This document shows positions 52,355-59,962 of a stretch of 64,000 nt of DNA, piece by piece. The stretch is from Aquisphaera insulae (GTDB lineage Bacteria > Planctomycetota > Planctomycetia > Isosphaerales > Isosphaeraceae). The translations under genes were made by a program, and so were the position numbers. Within the stretch, counting starts at the first letter, position 1, and every line of letters starts with the position of its first letter. The notes beneath the pieces were generated by a model. The model saw nothing but the letters and a program-made list of their open reading frames with translations. It did not search any database and had not been told where the DNA came from. The stretch lies in NCBI RefSeq assembly GCF_011064615.1, contig NZ_JAALJH010000024.1:1-64000 (forward strand). Direction: 5' to 3'.

Positions 52355-53413
52355 ATGCCCACGCAACCTGACCCCCGACGCGGAGCCTTCACGCTGATCG
52401 AGCTCCTCGTTGTGATCGCCATCATCGCGATCCTGATCAGCCTGCTCCTGCCCGCCGTGCAGGGGGCGAGGGCCTCGGCCAGGCGGATCCAGTGCGTGAA
52501 CAACCTCAAGCAACTGGGGCTCGGGCTGGCGAATTACGAGTCGGCCCATCGGGCGTTCCCGCCCGCATACCTGGGAGATCCTCGGGCGTCGGGGACGGCG
52601 TACGGGGTGAACTATCCGGATCCGAATGGGAACACGCTGTCGGGGTTCGCGTGGGGGGCTCTGATCCTGCCGCAGCTCGAGCAGGCGCCGGTGCACTCGG
52701 CGTTCAACTTCAACTTGCCGTGCTGGGCGCCGGACAATACAACGTCGGCGCGGACAAAGCTGAGCGTCTTCCTCTGCCCGTCGGCGACGGGGGGCGAGGA
52801 TGGCTTCGCGCTGCACCGGTACACGAACGGGGATTCGCAGGCCCCCAACGATGCCGGGCCGTTCGACCCGGAGATTCGCTTCGCCCATTCGCACTACGTC
52901 ACGAACGCGGGCGTGAATCAGCCGTGGGGGCGGTCGCCGGCGTATTCGAGCGACTTCGACGTGCCCGAGCCGCTCCCCAACGGCATGTCCGTGGTGATCG
53001 ACGGGCCCTTCTATCGGAACTCGCGGACGAGCGTCGCGGCGGTCTCGGACGGGCTTTCGAACACGGTCTTCCTGGGAGAGCGCACCTCGAAGCTCTGCGA
53101 CGGCACCTGGGTCGGTGTGGTCCCCTTCGCCAGCGTCTGGCCCAAGCCGGGCTGGCCGTCGGACCCGAACAGCGGCGGCGACCTCGTGGGGAGCCACAGC
53201 GGGCCGGACGTCCACGACCATCCCCAGGTGATCATCCATGCCCCGAACCACCCGTTCGGCCACACCGACGAGATGTACTCCCAGGACGGCGACGGCGGCA
53301 ACGTCCTCATGGGCGACGGCTCGGTCCGGTTCATCAAGAAGACGATCTACCCGTGGACCTGGGTCGCCCTCTGCACCCGCAGCGGCGGCGAGGTCATCAG
53401 CTCGGACCAGTGA
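52355..53413 (+). CDS. DUF1559 pseudopilin-like protein
   Basis: 352-aa protein with a type IV prepilin-like N-terminus (FTLIELLVVIAIIAILISLL) that would be cut and methylated by a prepilin peptidase, followed by a DUF1559 domain: ARRIQCVNNLKQLGLGLANYESAHRAFPP, FLGERTSKL and the C-terminal H-X9-DG motif region VLMGDGSVRFI. Here an Ala sits between the usual Gly and Phe (RRGAFTL). Planctomycetes carry dozens to hundreds of such genes, whose role is unknown but is thought to involve the cell surface. A small lipoprotein gene starts 13 bases downstream and probably forms an operon with it, an arrangement common for this family. Confidence 0.92.
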   Translation: MPTQPDPRRGAFTLIELLVVIAIIAILISLLLPAVQGARASARRIQCVNNLKQLGLGLANYESAHRAFPPAYLGDPRASGTAYGVNYPDPNGNTLSGFAWGALILPQLEQAPVHSAFNFNLPCWAPDNTTSARTKLSVFLCPSATGGEDGFALHRYTNGDSQAPNDAGPFDPEIRFAHSHYVTNAGVNQPWGRSPAYSSDFDVPEPLPNGMSVVIDGPFYRNSRTSVAAVSDGLSNTVFLGERTSKLCDGTWVGVVPFASVWPKPGWPSDPNSGGDLVGSHSGPDVHDHPQVIIHAPNHPFGHTDEMYSQDGDGGNVLMGDGSVRFIKKTIYPWTWVALCTRSGGEVISSDQ

Positions 53414-53426
53414 GGAGCCACCCGGG

Positions 53427-53756
53427 ATGAGAATGATCCAGATACACCGCCTCCTCGGCATCCTGCTGGTCGCGACGCTCCTCGGGCTGATCGGTGCCGG
53501 GTGCGGCCCGGCCCAGGTCGGCCCGGACCGGGACGCGTTCAAGGCCATCGATGCCCTGTACACGGCCGTCTCCTTGCGGGACGTCACGCTCACGGATCGC
53601 TGCGCGGGCCAGCTCAGGGAGTTGCACGCCGCTGCGAAGCTCCCCGAGGCCCCCTACCGCGAGCTCGTCGCGATGATCGATGAGGCGAAGTCGGGCGGCT
53701 GGGAGCATGCCCAGGGGCGGCTGGCCTCGTTCATGGAAGGGCAGCAACGACGCTGA
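53427..53756 (+). CDS. Small predicted lipoprotein downstream of the DUF1559 gene
   Basis: 109-aa protein. A hydrophobic signal (LLGILLVATLLGLIGAG) ends in GAGC, a reasonable lipobox with Cys near position 26, so it would be anchored by lipid. The mature part is a short helical domain (DRDAFKAIDALYTAVSLRDV, YRELVAMIDEAKSGGWEHA) with no family I recognise. It follows the DUF1559 gene by 13 bases, with GGGATG at its start. Small lipoproteins often accompany DUF1559 genes, suggesting a shared surface role. Confidence 0.72.
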   Translation: MRMIQIHRLLGILLVATLLGLIGAGCGPAQVGPDRDAFKAIDALYTAVSLRDVTLTDRCAGQLRELHAAAKLPEAPYRELVAMIDEAKSGGWEHAQGRLASFMEGQQRR

Positions 53757-53869
53757 CGATGGTCTTGGATCCGGGCACCGGGCCTGCCATCATCGAGGGC
53801 GAGACGGACGATCGCGCGGCGCGGCCTCCCCGGCCCCGGGTCGATCCGCCGGATCGGAGTCTCGCCTCC

Positions 53870-56293
53870 ATGAGCCCTCGCCGCCTGATCTTCACGCAAG
53901 CCCTCCTCATCGTCGCCCCGATCCTCGCCAATGCCGCCCGCGCCGACTCCCCGCCCGGCGACACCGCCCGCAAGGCCGTGCTCCGCCTGGAGTCGGACCG
54001 GGGCGCCAACCTCCTCCGGTCCGATCGCTGGGAGTTCGAGGGCGAGGGCTTCCGCCGCGAGGGAGACACCTTCGCCTGCGACGACACGATGCCCGGCAAA
54101 CGCCGGGGGATCTTTCAGCGGGTGGAGCTGAACCAGGCGGAGGCCCGGCCCATCGTGGCCTCGGCCTGGAGCAAGGCCGAGGGGGTCTCCGGCTCGGCCG
54201 ACGATGACTATTCGGTCTACCTGGACCTGACTTTCACCGACGGCACCGAGCTCTGGGGCCGGACGGCGGACTTCCGCGTCGGCACCCATGATTGGCAGCG
54301 GGCCGAGGTGAACGTCTTCCCCGAGAAGCCGGTGAAATCCGTCACGATCAACCTGCTGCTCCGCACCCACGCCGGCAAGGTCTCATTCCGCGGGGCCTCC
54401 CTCCAGTCGCCGGCAATCCCCCCCGGCGCGGTCCTCTTCGACGGCCTGCCGGTCGTCGCCCGCGGGCCGGCCGTCGAGGGCTTTCAGGTCCGCGACGTCG
54501 CCGCGGGGAGCGATTTCTTGCCGATCCGCGACCGGGCACTCGGGCTCGAGCTCGAGGCCCGGGCCTCGAGCCGGGCCGGTGCGGAGTTCCAGGACGTCAC
54601 CCTCCGCGACACGACGGGCAAGGATCGCGCGATCACGCTGCTGTACGCGATCCCCATCGCCCCCGCGGGCACCGCCTGGCTGGACGATCCCCGGACGACC
54701 CGTGCCGTGGAGGCCGGCCGCGAATACGTCCACGCCCATCCCGCACGCGCCGGCACCGGCCGGCTCTCGTCCTATCCTTTCGCCGCGATCACGACCGACG
54801 ACGGCAAGGGGAAGGGGGAGGCGATCGGGATCGACATGGCCTATCCGGCCGTCTTCCGGGCCGGCTACCACGCCGGGACGGGGGAGCTCTGGATCGCCTA
54901 CGACCTCGGCCTGACGGTCGAGAAGCCGACCGCCCACCTCCGCTTCTGCCGGTTACGCTTCGACCCCGCCTGGGGCTTCCGCGCCGCGCTCGACGCCTAC
55001 TACCGGACCTTCCCGGGAGCCTTCACCAGGCGGGTCAAGGAACAGGGGCTCTGGATGCCCTTCGCGAAGATCAGCGACGTCAAGGGCTGGGAGGACTTCG
55101 GCTTCCGGATCAAGGAGGGGAACGACGAGACGGCCTGGGACGACGCCCACGGCATCATCACCTTCCGCTACACCGAGCCGATGACCTGGTGGATGCCGAT
55201 GAAGAAGGAGACCCCGCGGACGATCGCGGCCGCCGTCGACGAGGCGAGGCGGCTCGCCGAGATGGGAAACCCGGAGGCGAGGGCCTTCGCCGGGAGCGTC
55301 TATCACGACATCGACGGCACGCCGCCGGCCCTCTTCCGCGACGAGCCGTGGAACCACGGCGCCGTCTGGAGCATGAACTCGATGCCGGGGCTCTCCGGCG
55401 AGTTCACCGACTTCCGCACCAAGTGGAGCCCGGCGATCAAGGAGAAGCTCTACGGCCCCGGGCGTCGCGGAGACCTCGACGGCGAGTACGTCGATTCGAG
55501 CGAGGGCTACGTCACCGACGAGCTGGATTTTCGCCGCGACCACTTCGCCGCCGCCGATACCCCGCTGACGTTCGCGCCGGGATCGTCCCGGCCGGCCATC
55601 TTCCGCGGTCTCATCGCCTTCGAGTACGTCCGCGGGATCGAGCGGGACGTCCACGCGATGAACCGGCTGATGATGGCCAACGCCACGCCCGACCGCCTCT
55701 GCTGGCTGGCCCCGCTGCTGGACGTGATGGGGACGGAGACCGACTGGAACCCGCGCGGCAAGTGGCGGCCGATGAGCGACTCCGACCTGATCTACCGCCG
55801 TGCCCTCTGCAAGGGGAAGCCGTTCTGCTTCCTCATGAACACCGACTTCGCGAGGTTCCCCGCCGAGCTCGTGGAGAAGTACATGAAGCGGTCGCTCGCC
55901 TACGGCGTCTTCCCCGGCTTCTTCAGCCACAACGCCGCCGAGGGCCACTACTTCACCCGGCCGGAGCTCTACGACCGGGACCGTCCCCTCTTTCGCAAGT
56001 ACGTCCCCCTCTGCCGGCGCGTGGCCGAAGCCGGCTGGGAACCGATCACGCAGGCCCGCTCGAACGACCCGAAGGTCCACGTCGAGCGCTTCGGCACCGG
56101 CGAGGCCGGCACGCCGATCTACCTGACCGTCTTCAACGACAGCCCCGCACGCCGCACCGCCGCGATCCGCCTGGAGCGGACGGCCTCGCCGACCGGCCGA
56201 GAGCTCGTCCGGGACGTCCCCGTTGCCTGGAAGGACGGCACGACGACACTCTCCCTCGACGGCGAGGATGTCGCGGTGATCGAGCTGAGGTGA
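53870..56293 (+). CDS. Large secreted glycoside-hydrolase-like protein, family not recognised
   Basis: 807-aa exported protein. MSPRRLIFTQALLIVAPILA is a signal peptide. The N-terminal third is beta-rich and may bind carbohydrate (YSVYLDLTFTDGTELWGRTADF). The middle and C-terminal part looks like a TIM-barrel glycosidase: AWGFRAALDAYYRTFPGAF, GEYVDSSEGYVTDELDFRRDHF with acidic residues that could be catalytic, and FEYVRGIERDVHAMNRLMM. I cannot assign a GH family. ATG at 53870 is preferred to an open extension to 53759 because the signal starts there. A short hairpin (AGCAGG-CCGA-CCTGCT, 56295-56310) follows the stop directly. Confidence 0.72.
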   Translation: MSPRRLIFTQALLIVAPILANAARADSPPGDTARKAVLRLESDRGANLLRSDRWEFEGEGFRREGDTFACDDTMPGKRRGIFQRVELNQAEARPIVASAWSKAEGVSGSADDDYSVYLDLTFTDGTELWGRTADFRVGTHDWQRAEVNVFPEKPVKSVTINLLLRTHAGKVSFRGASLQSPAIPPGAVLFDGLPVVARGPAVEGFQVRDVAAGSDFLPIRDRALGLELEARASSRAGAEFQDVTLRDTTGKDRAITLLYAIPIAPAGTAWLDDPRTTRAVEAGREYVHAHPARAGTGRLSSYPFAAITTDDGKGKGEAIGIDMAYPAVFRAGYHAGTGELWIAYDLGLTVEKPTAHLRFCRLRFDPAWGFRAALDAYYRTFPGAFTRRVKEQGLWMPFAKISDVKGWEDFGFRIKEGNDETAWDDAHGIITFRYTEPMTWWMPMKKETPRTIAAAVDEARRLAEMGNPEARAFAGSVYHDIDGTPPALFRDEPWNHGAVWSMNSMPGLSGEFTDFRTKWSPAIKEKLYGPGRRGDLDGEYVDSSEGYVTDELDFRRDHFAAADTPLTFAPGSSRPAIFRGLIAFEYVRGIERDVHAMNRLMMANATPDRLCWLAPLLDVMGTETDWNPRGKWRPMSDSDLIYRRALCKGKPFCFLMNTDFARFPAELVEKYMKRSLAYGVFPGFFSHNAAEGHYFTRPELYDRDRPLFRKYVPLCRRVAEAGWEPITQARSNDPKVHVERFGTGEAGTPIYLTVFNDSPARRTAAIRLERTASPTGRELVRDVPVAWKDGTTTLSLDGEDVAVIELR

Positions 56294-56523
56294 GAGCAGG
56301 CCGACCTGCTGCCCCATGGTCATCCACCCGGCCCCGGCGGCGGAGGGCGAGGCCCACGCGCGACCGGGAAAGCCGAGCGGGATCGGGACGCATGAGCGTG
56401 CGCGAGGCCGAATCCATCCGGTCCGATAGAGGGGGCCGACGCCGACGCATCATCCGGCCCGGGATCGCGCGGGGAAGAACGGTGCGGTGGGGCCTTGGGG
56501 AAAGGGCGACCTGGCCCGACCGC

Positions 56524-56772
56524 TCAGCTCTTGCGACGGAATCCTTGGATCGTGTCTTGCTCGGGATGGTCGAACCCGCAGCCGGCGTCCGGGGCCTCGT
56601 GGTGGGCCTCCCTGGCTTCCGGGGCCTCATTCGCCCGCTGAGCATGCTCCAGTGGCTCCTGAACGCGAGAGGGGGAGGGCGTCGGGAGCGAGTTCTCGAC
56701 ATGAGTCTTGGGATGCGTGGCCGACTTGCGGGCCTGGGTCTTCTTGGTACGAGTACGGGTTGCCGTGGTCAT
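56524..56772 (-). CDS. Small basic-start hypothetical protein
   Basis: 82-aa protein. The N-terminus is Lys/Arg/Thr-rich (TRTRTKKTQARKSATHPKTH) and the rest is polar with many His, Glu and Pro residues (EAREAHHEAPDAGCGFDHPE). No family is recognised and it should be largely disordered. A good ribosome-binding site (GGGGAGG six bases before the ATG) supports translation. It is flanked by 230 and 398 bases of non-coding DNA. Confidence 0.5.
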   Translation of the reverse strand: MTTATRTRTKKTQARKSATHPKTHVENSLPTPSPSRVQEPLEHAQRANEAPEAREAHHEAPDAGCGFDHPEQDTIQGFRRKS

Positions 56773-57170
56773 GGGACACCTCCCCGCGCGTCGCGGGATA
56801 ATCCATGAAAGGCGCGGATGCCGCCCAAGGGTATGGGCAATCTTCCACCCTTCCGGCGACCGGCCTCTGCGATGGCCGATCGCGCAGCGTCTCGACGAGA
56901 GCCGCCGCGGGGCCCTGTCAGACCGAGAACCCGCCCGGCCGGGACGAGATCGACCTCCCCGGCGATGCGGAACCCGGCACGACTTGTGAAACCCTTGTCA
57001 AAGTCTAGCGGTGGGCATTGAACTTGGCCAGGGTCGCTGGCGTCTTTATTTTCGTGGAAGTCGGGGGCGGGAACGATCCGGCCGCTAGCCGGATGGCGCG
57101 ATGATTGCGTCAGGATGGTCCTCGGGCGCTGACCCCCGGCTTCGATTTCAGGACTCGAGGGGACGGAACC
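56773..57170. other. Intergenic stretch with a small hairpin
   Basis: About 400 bases between the small hypothetical gene and the phosphodiesterase gene, which point away from each other, so promoters for both should lie here. ATCCGGC-CGCTA-GCCGGAT at 57076-57094 is a perfect seven-pair hairpin. An AT-richer patch, GTCTTTATTTTCGTGG, lies near 57040. I see no gene or RNA. Confidence 0.5.
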
Positions 57171-57668
57171 ATGCTCATCGGCCTTCTCTCGGATACGCAC
57201 GATCAGGTCGAGCGCACCCGGGATGCCGTCCGCGAGCTCAAGGAACTTGGCGTCATGGCCCTGATCCATTGCGGCGACCTCACCACGGCGGATGTCGTGG
57301 ACGCCTGCGCGGGGGTGCCGGGCTATTTCGTCTTCGGCAACTGTGATTATGACCGCCGGGGCCTGGAAGTGGCGATCGCCGCCATCGGCGGCACGTGCCT
57401 GGGGGACGGCGACCTCATCACCCTGGCCGGCCGCCGGATCGCCGTGACCCATGGGCACCTCGATACTCAGGTCGGTCGGCTGCTGGACCTGAAGCCGGAG
57501 TTCTTTTTCTACGGCCATACTCATCGTCGCGAGGATGCCATGAAAGGCCCGACGCGGTGGATCAACCCGGGGGCCCTCCATCGGGCCAATCCGTGGACGA
57601 TGGCCACGCTGGACCTCGCGACCGACCGGCTCGATGTCCTGACGATCGGCACCGCTATGCGTGCGTGA
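57171..57668 (+). CDS. YfcE/MJ0936-type phosphodiesterase
   Basis: 165-aa metal-dependent phosphodiesterase of the small calcineurin-like type. The motifs are SDTHDQ at 8-13, HCGDLTT near 36-42, GNCDYD near 60 (with Cys in place of the more usual GNHD His, as in the YfcE group), THGHLD, and FFYGHTHRRED. Characterised members split phosphodiester bonds in model substrates or cyclic nucleotides. ATG at 57171 follows GAGGGGACGGAACC. It is 123 bases before the GlmU-like gene and may be co-transcribed. Confidence 0.9.
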   Translation: MLIGLLSDTHDQVERTRDAVRELKELGVMALIHCGDLTTADVVDACAGVPGYFVFGNCDYDRRGLEVAIAAIGGTCLGDGDLITLAGRRIAVTHGHLDTQVGRLLDLKPEFFFYGHTHRREDAMKGPTRWINPGALHRANPWTMATLDLATDRLDVLTIGTAMRA

Positions 57669-57791
57669 CTGCGTTTGCCGACTTGTCTTCCGGGATTTCG
57701 CCGATCGAGTTACCATCCGTCGGCACCTCCGGGGACCGAGGGAGTCGGCCCCCTCGATACGACACGATCGCCGACCCAACGGAGCGGGAAC

Positions 57792-59111
57792 ATGCGACTC
57801 TGCCTCGCCGAAGACATCGCGGCGGCTCAACTCGAGCCGTTGACGCTCACCCGGCCGGTCCACGACCTCTGGCTCGGCGGCACGACGCTGGGTTCCAAGA
57901 TCGCTCGAGCGTTCGGCATCGGCGAGGGCCCCCAGCGACGGGGGGCGGTGATCCGCGGGCATCTGACCCGCGTCCAGCGCGAGCGGGATCCCCACGTCGT
58001 GCTCAACGATCCCGACTGGCTGGCACGCGGGCCCCTGGTCGTGGTCAATAGCCGCTGGGTCCCCCCCGCGGGGTTCGAGGCCCCGAGCCTGGCGTCGCCC
58101 TGCGTGGGCGTCTGCGAGGGCGAGCCCGCCTTCGCCGTCGTCGCCCCGGACGACGCGGTTTCCTCCCTGACAGCCCACGGCATGGGCGCCTGGTTCGAGC
58201 GGATGGCCGAGCGGCACTCCGCCGCGGACGTCGGCGGCGAGTGGATCCGGCGTCCCTGGGACCTCGTCTCCAGGAACGCCGCGCACATCGAGCGCGACTT
58301 CGCGGAATCCGGCCGTCGCGGCGTGACCAATCGCCAGCTCGCGACCCTGGCCCTGGTGGGTCCCTCCGATCGACTGAACATCCACGAGACGGCACGGATC
58401 GATCCCTACACGGTCTTCGATACGACCAATGGCCCGATCGTCGTCGGGCGGAACGTCTGGGTCCAACCATTCACCCGGGTCGAAGGCCCGTGCTACATCG
58501 GTGCGGAGACCCAGCTCTTCCGGGCCAACATCCGCGGCGCGGTCTCCATCGGCCCGAACTGCCGGATCGGCGGCGAGGTCGAGGCCTCGATCATCCAGGG
58601 CCACTCCAACAAGTATCACGAGGGCTTCCTGGGCCACGCCTACATCGGCGAGTGGGTCAACCTCGGGGCGATCACCTCGAACAGCGACCTCCGGAACGAC
58701 TACGGCGAGGTCTACGTCCCCTTGCAGGGCGACCCCGTGCCGACCGGCCAGGCCAAGGTCGGCTGCTTCGTCGGCGACCACACCCGCACGGGCATGGGCT
58801 CGATGCTCAACACCGGGACGGCCATCGGGGTGATGTGCAACGTCCTGCCCGCCGGCCTGCTCCTCCCCAAGCACGTCCCCTCGTTCACCGCCGTCCTCTA
58901 CGGCCGCGTCGGTCCCGGTTTCTCGCTGGACCAGATGTTCGAGACCGCGCGGATCGTCATGAGCCGCCGCGGCAAGACCTTCGGCGAGGCCGACGAACAG
59001 CTCTACCGCGGCCTCTACGAGCAGACGCGACTGGAGCGCGAACGCGCCTTCCAGCGCACCCACGACCGTCGCGCCGACTTCTGGCCGGTGGCCCAGGCCG
59101 GGCGGATCTGA
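57792..59111 (+). CDS. GlmU-like sugar nucleotidyltransferase/acyltransferase
   Basis: 439-aa protein of the alternative GlmU-like family found in Bacteroidetes and planctomycetes. The N-terminal domain (MRLCLAEDIAAAQLEPLTLTRPVHDLWLGG) is a divergent nucleotidyltransferase lacking a clear L-x-x-G-x-G-T-R-M loop. The C-terminal half is a left-handed beta helix with hexapeptide repeats (NIHETARIDPYTVFDT, VVGRNVWVQPFTRVEG, SIGPNCRIGGEVEASIIQGHS) and GAITSNSDLRNDYGEV. Members are annotated as UDP-GlcNAc synthesis enzymes making peptidoglycan or lipopolysaccharide precursors; whether both activities are kept is uncertain. ATG at 57792 follows GGAGCGGGAAC. Confidence 0.88.
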   Translation: MRLCLAEDIAAAQLEPLTLTRPVHDLWLGGTTLGSKIARAFGIGEGPQRRGAVIRGHLTRVQRERDPHVVLNDPDWLARGPLVVVNSRWVPPAGFEAPSLASPCVGVCEGEPAFAVVAPDDAVSSLTAHGMGAWFERMAERHSAADVGGEWIRRPWDLVSRNAAHIERDFAESGRRGVTNRQLATLALVGPSDRLNIHETARIDPYTVFDTTNGPIVVGRNVWVQPFTRVEGPCYIGAETQLFRANIRGAVSIGPNCRIGGEVEASIIQGHSNKYHEGFLGHAYIGEWVNLGAITSNSDLRNDYGEVYVPLQGDPVPTGQAKVGCFVGDHTRTGMGSMLNTGTAIGVMCNVLPAGLLLPKHVPSFTAVLYGRVGPGFSLDQMFETARIVMSRRGKTFGEADEQLYRGLYEQTRLERERAFQRTHDRRADFWPVAQAGRI

Positions 59112-59237
59112 GGGCGACCGAAGGCCACTCCCCCGGATCTCACGCCCTGCACGAACCGCCCAGATCGGTTAGACTATGCTTGTGGATGGACGGGCACGAT
59201 CGCATCGAGCCGAATGCCCCGCGGGGGTGAGGGACTC

Positions 59238-59939
59238 ATGAGTACGATCTCCAGGCCGACGCAGGTTCTCGAGGTCGTCTATCCCGACAGCGACGGTCGG
59301 CCCATGGCGGACAACACGATTCAGTATCGTTGGATCGTCCTGATCAAGGAAGGACTCGAATACGCCTTCCGCGACAGGGATGACGTGTTCATCGCGGGCG
59401 ACCTCCTCTGGTATCCCGTCGAGGGTGACAGGAACAACTGCATGGCGCCCGACGTCCTTGTCGCGTTGGGACGGCCGAAGGGGGATCGCGGATCATATCG
59501 CCAGTGGGTCGAGGGAGGCACTGCTCCCCAGGTCGTCTTCGAGGTCCACTCGCCCAGCAACACGCCGGCCGAGATGAGGCGGAAGCTCCGCTATTACGAC
59601 CGCTACGGCGTCCGCGAGTACTACTACTACGACCCCGAAGCCGGCAAGCTCTCCGGCTGGCAACGAGACGATGAGCCCGGAAGACTCCGACGTATCGCCA
59701 GGATGAACGGATTCCGAAGCCCGCTCCTGGGCATCCGCTTCGAGAACGGTGCGGGCCGCGAAGCCCTGACCATCTTCGGTCCCGACGGCAAGCCGTTCCT
59801 CCCCCCGCTCAAGAGCGCCGAGCAGCGCGACGCCGCAATCGCGCAGGCGCAGGCCGAGCGTGAGAAGGCTCAGGCCGAGCGCGAGCGGGCCGAACGCCTG
59901 GCCGCGAAGCTCCGCGAGCTGGGCATCGAGCCGGACTGA
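59238..59939 (+). CDS. Uma2-family (DUF820) putative endonuclease with coiled-coil tail
   Basis: 233-aa protein with the Uma2 PD-(D/E)XK fold: the metal-site motifs appear as APDVLVALG (Asp near 74), VVFEVHSPSNTPAEMRRKLRYY (Glu near 100) and GVREYYYYDPE, the last typical for the family. After residue 195 a Glu/Gln/Arg/Ala coiled coil (AQAQAEREKAQAERERAERL) replaces a catalytic region and may mediate oligomers. These genes are abundant in planctomycetes and cyanobacteria; their DNA substrate and biological role are unknown. ATG at 59238 has GGGGGTGAGGG upstream. Its end faces the convergent glycosidase gene. Confidence 0.88.
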   Translation: MSTISRPTQVLEVVYPDSDGRPMADNTIQYRWIVLIKEGLEYAFRDRDDVFIAGDLLWYPVEGDRNNCMAPDVLVALGRPKGDRGSYRQWVEGGTAPQVVFEVHSPSNTPAEMRRKLRYYDRYGVREYYYYDPEAGKLSGWQRDDEPGRLRRIARMNGFRSPLLGIRFENGAGREALTIFGPDGKPFLPPLKSAEQRDAAIAQAQAEREKAQAERERAERLAAKLRELGIEPD

Positions 59940-59962
59940 CCACGAGCCAGCTCTCACGCGCC

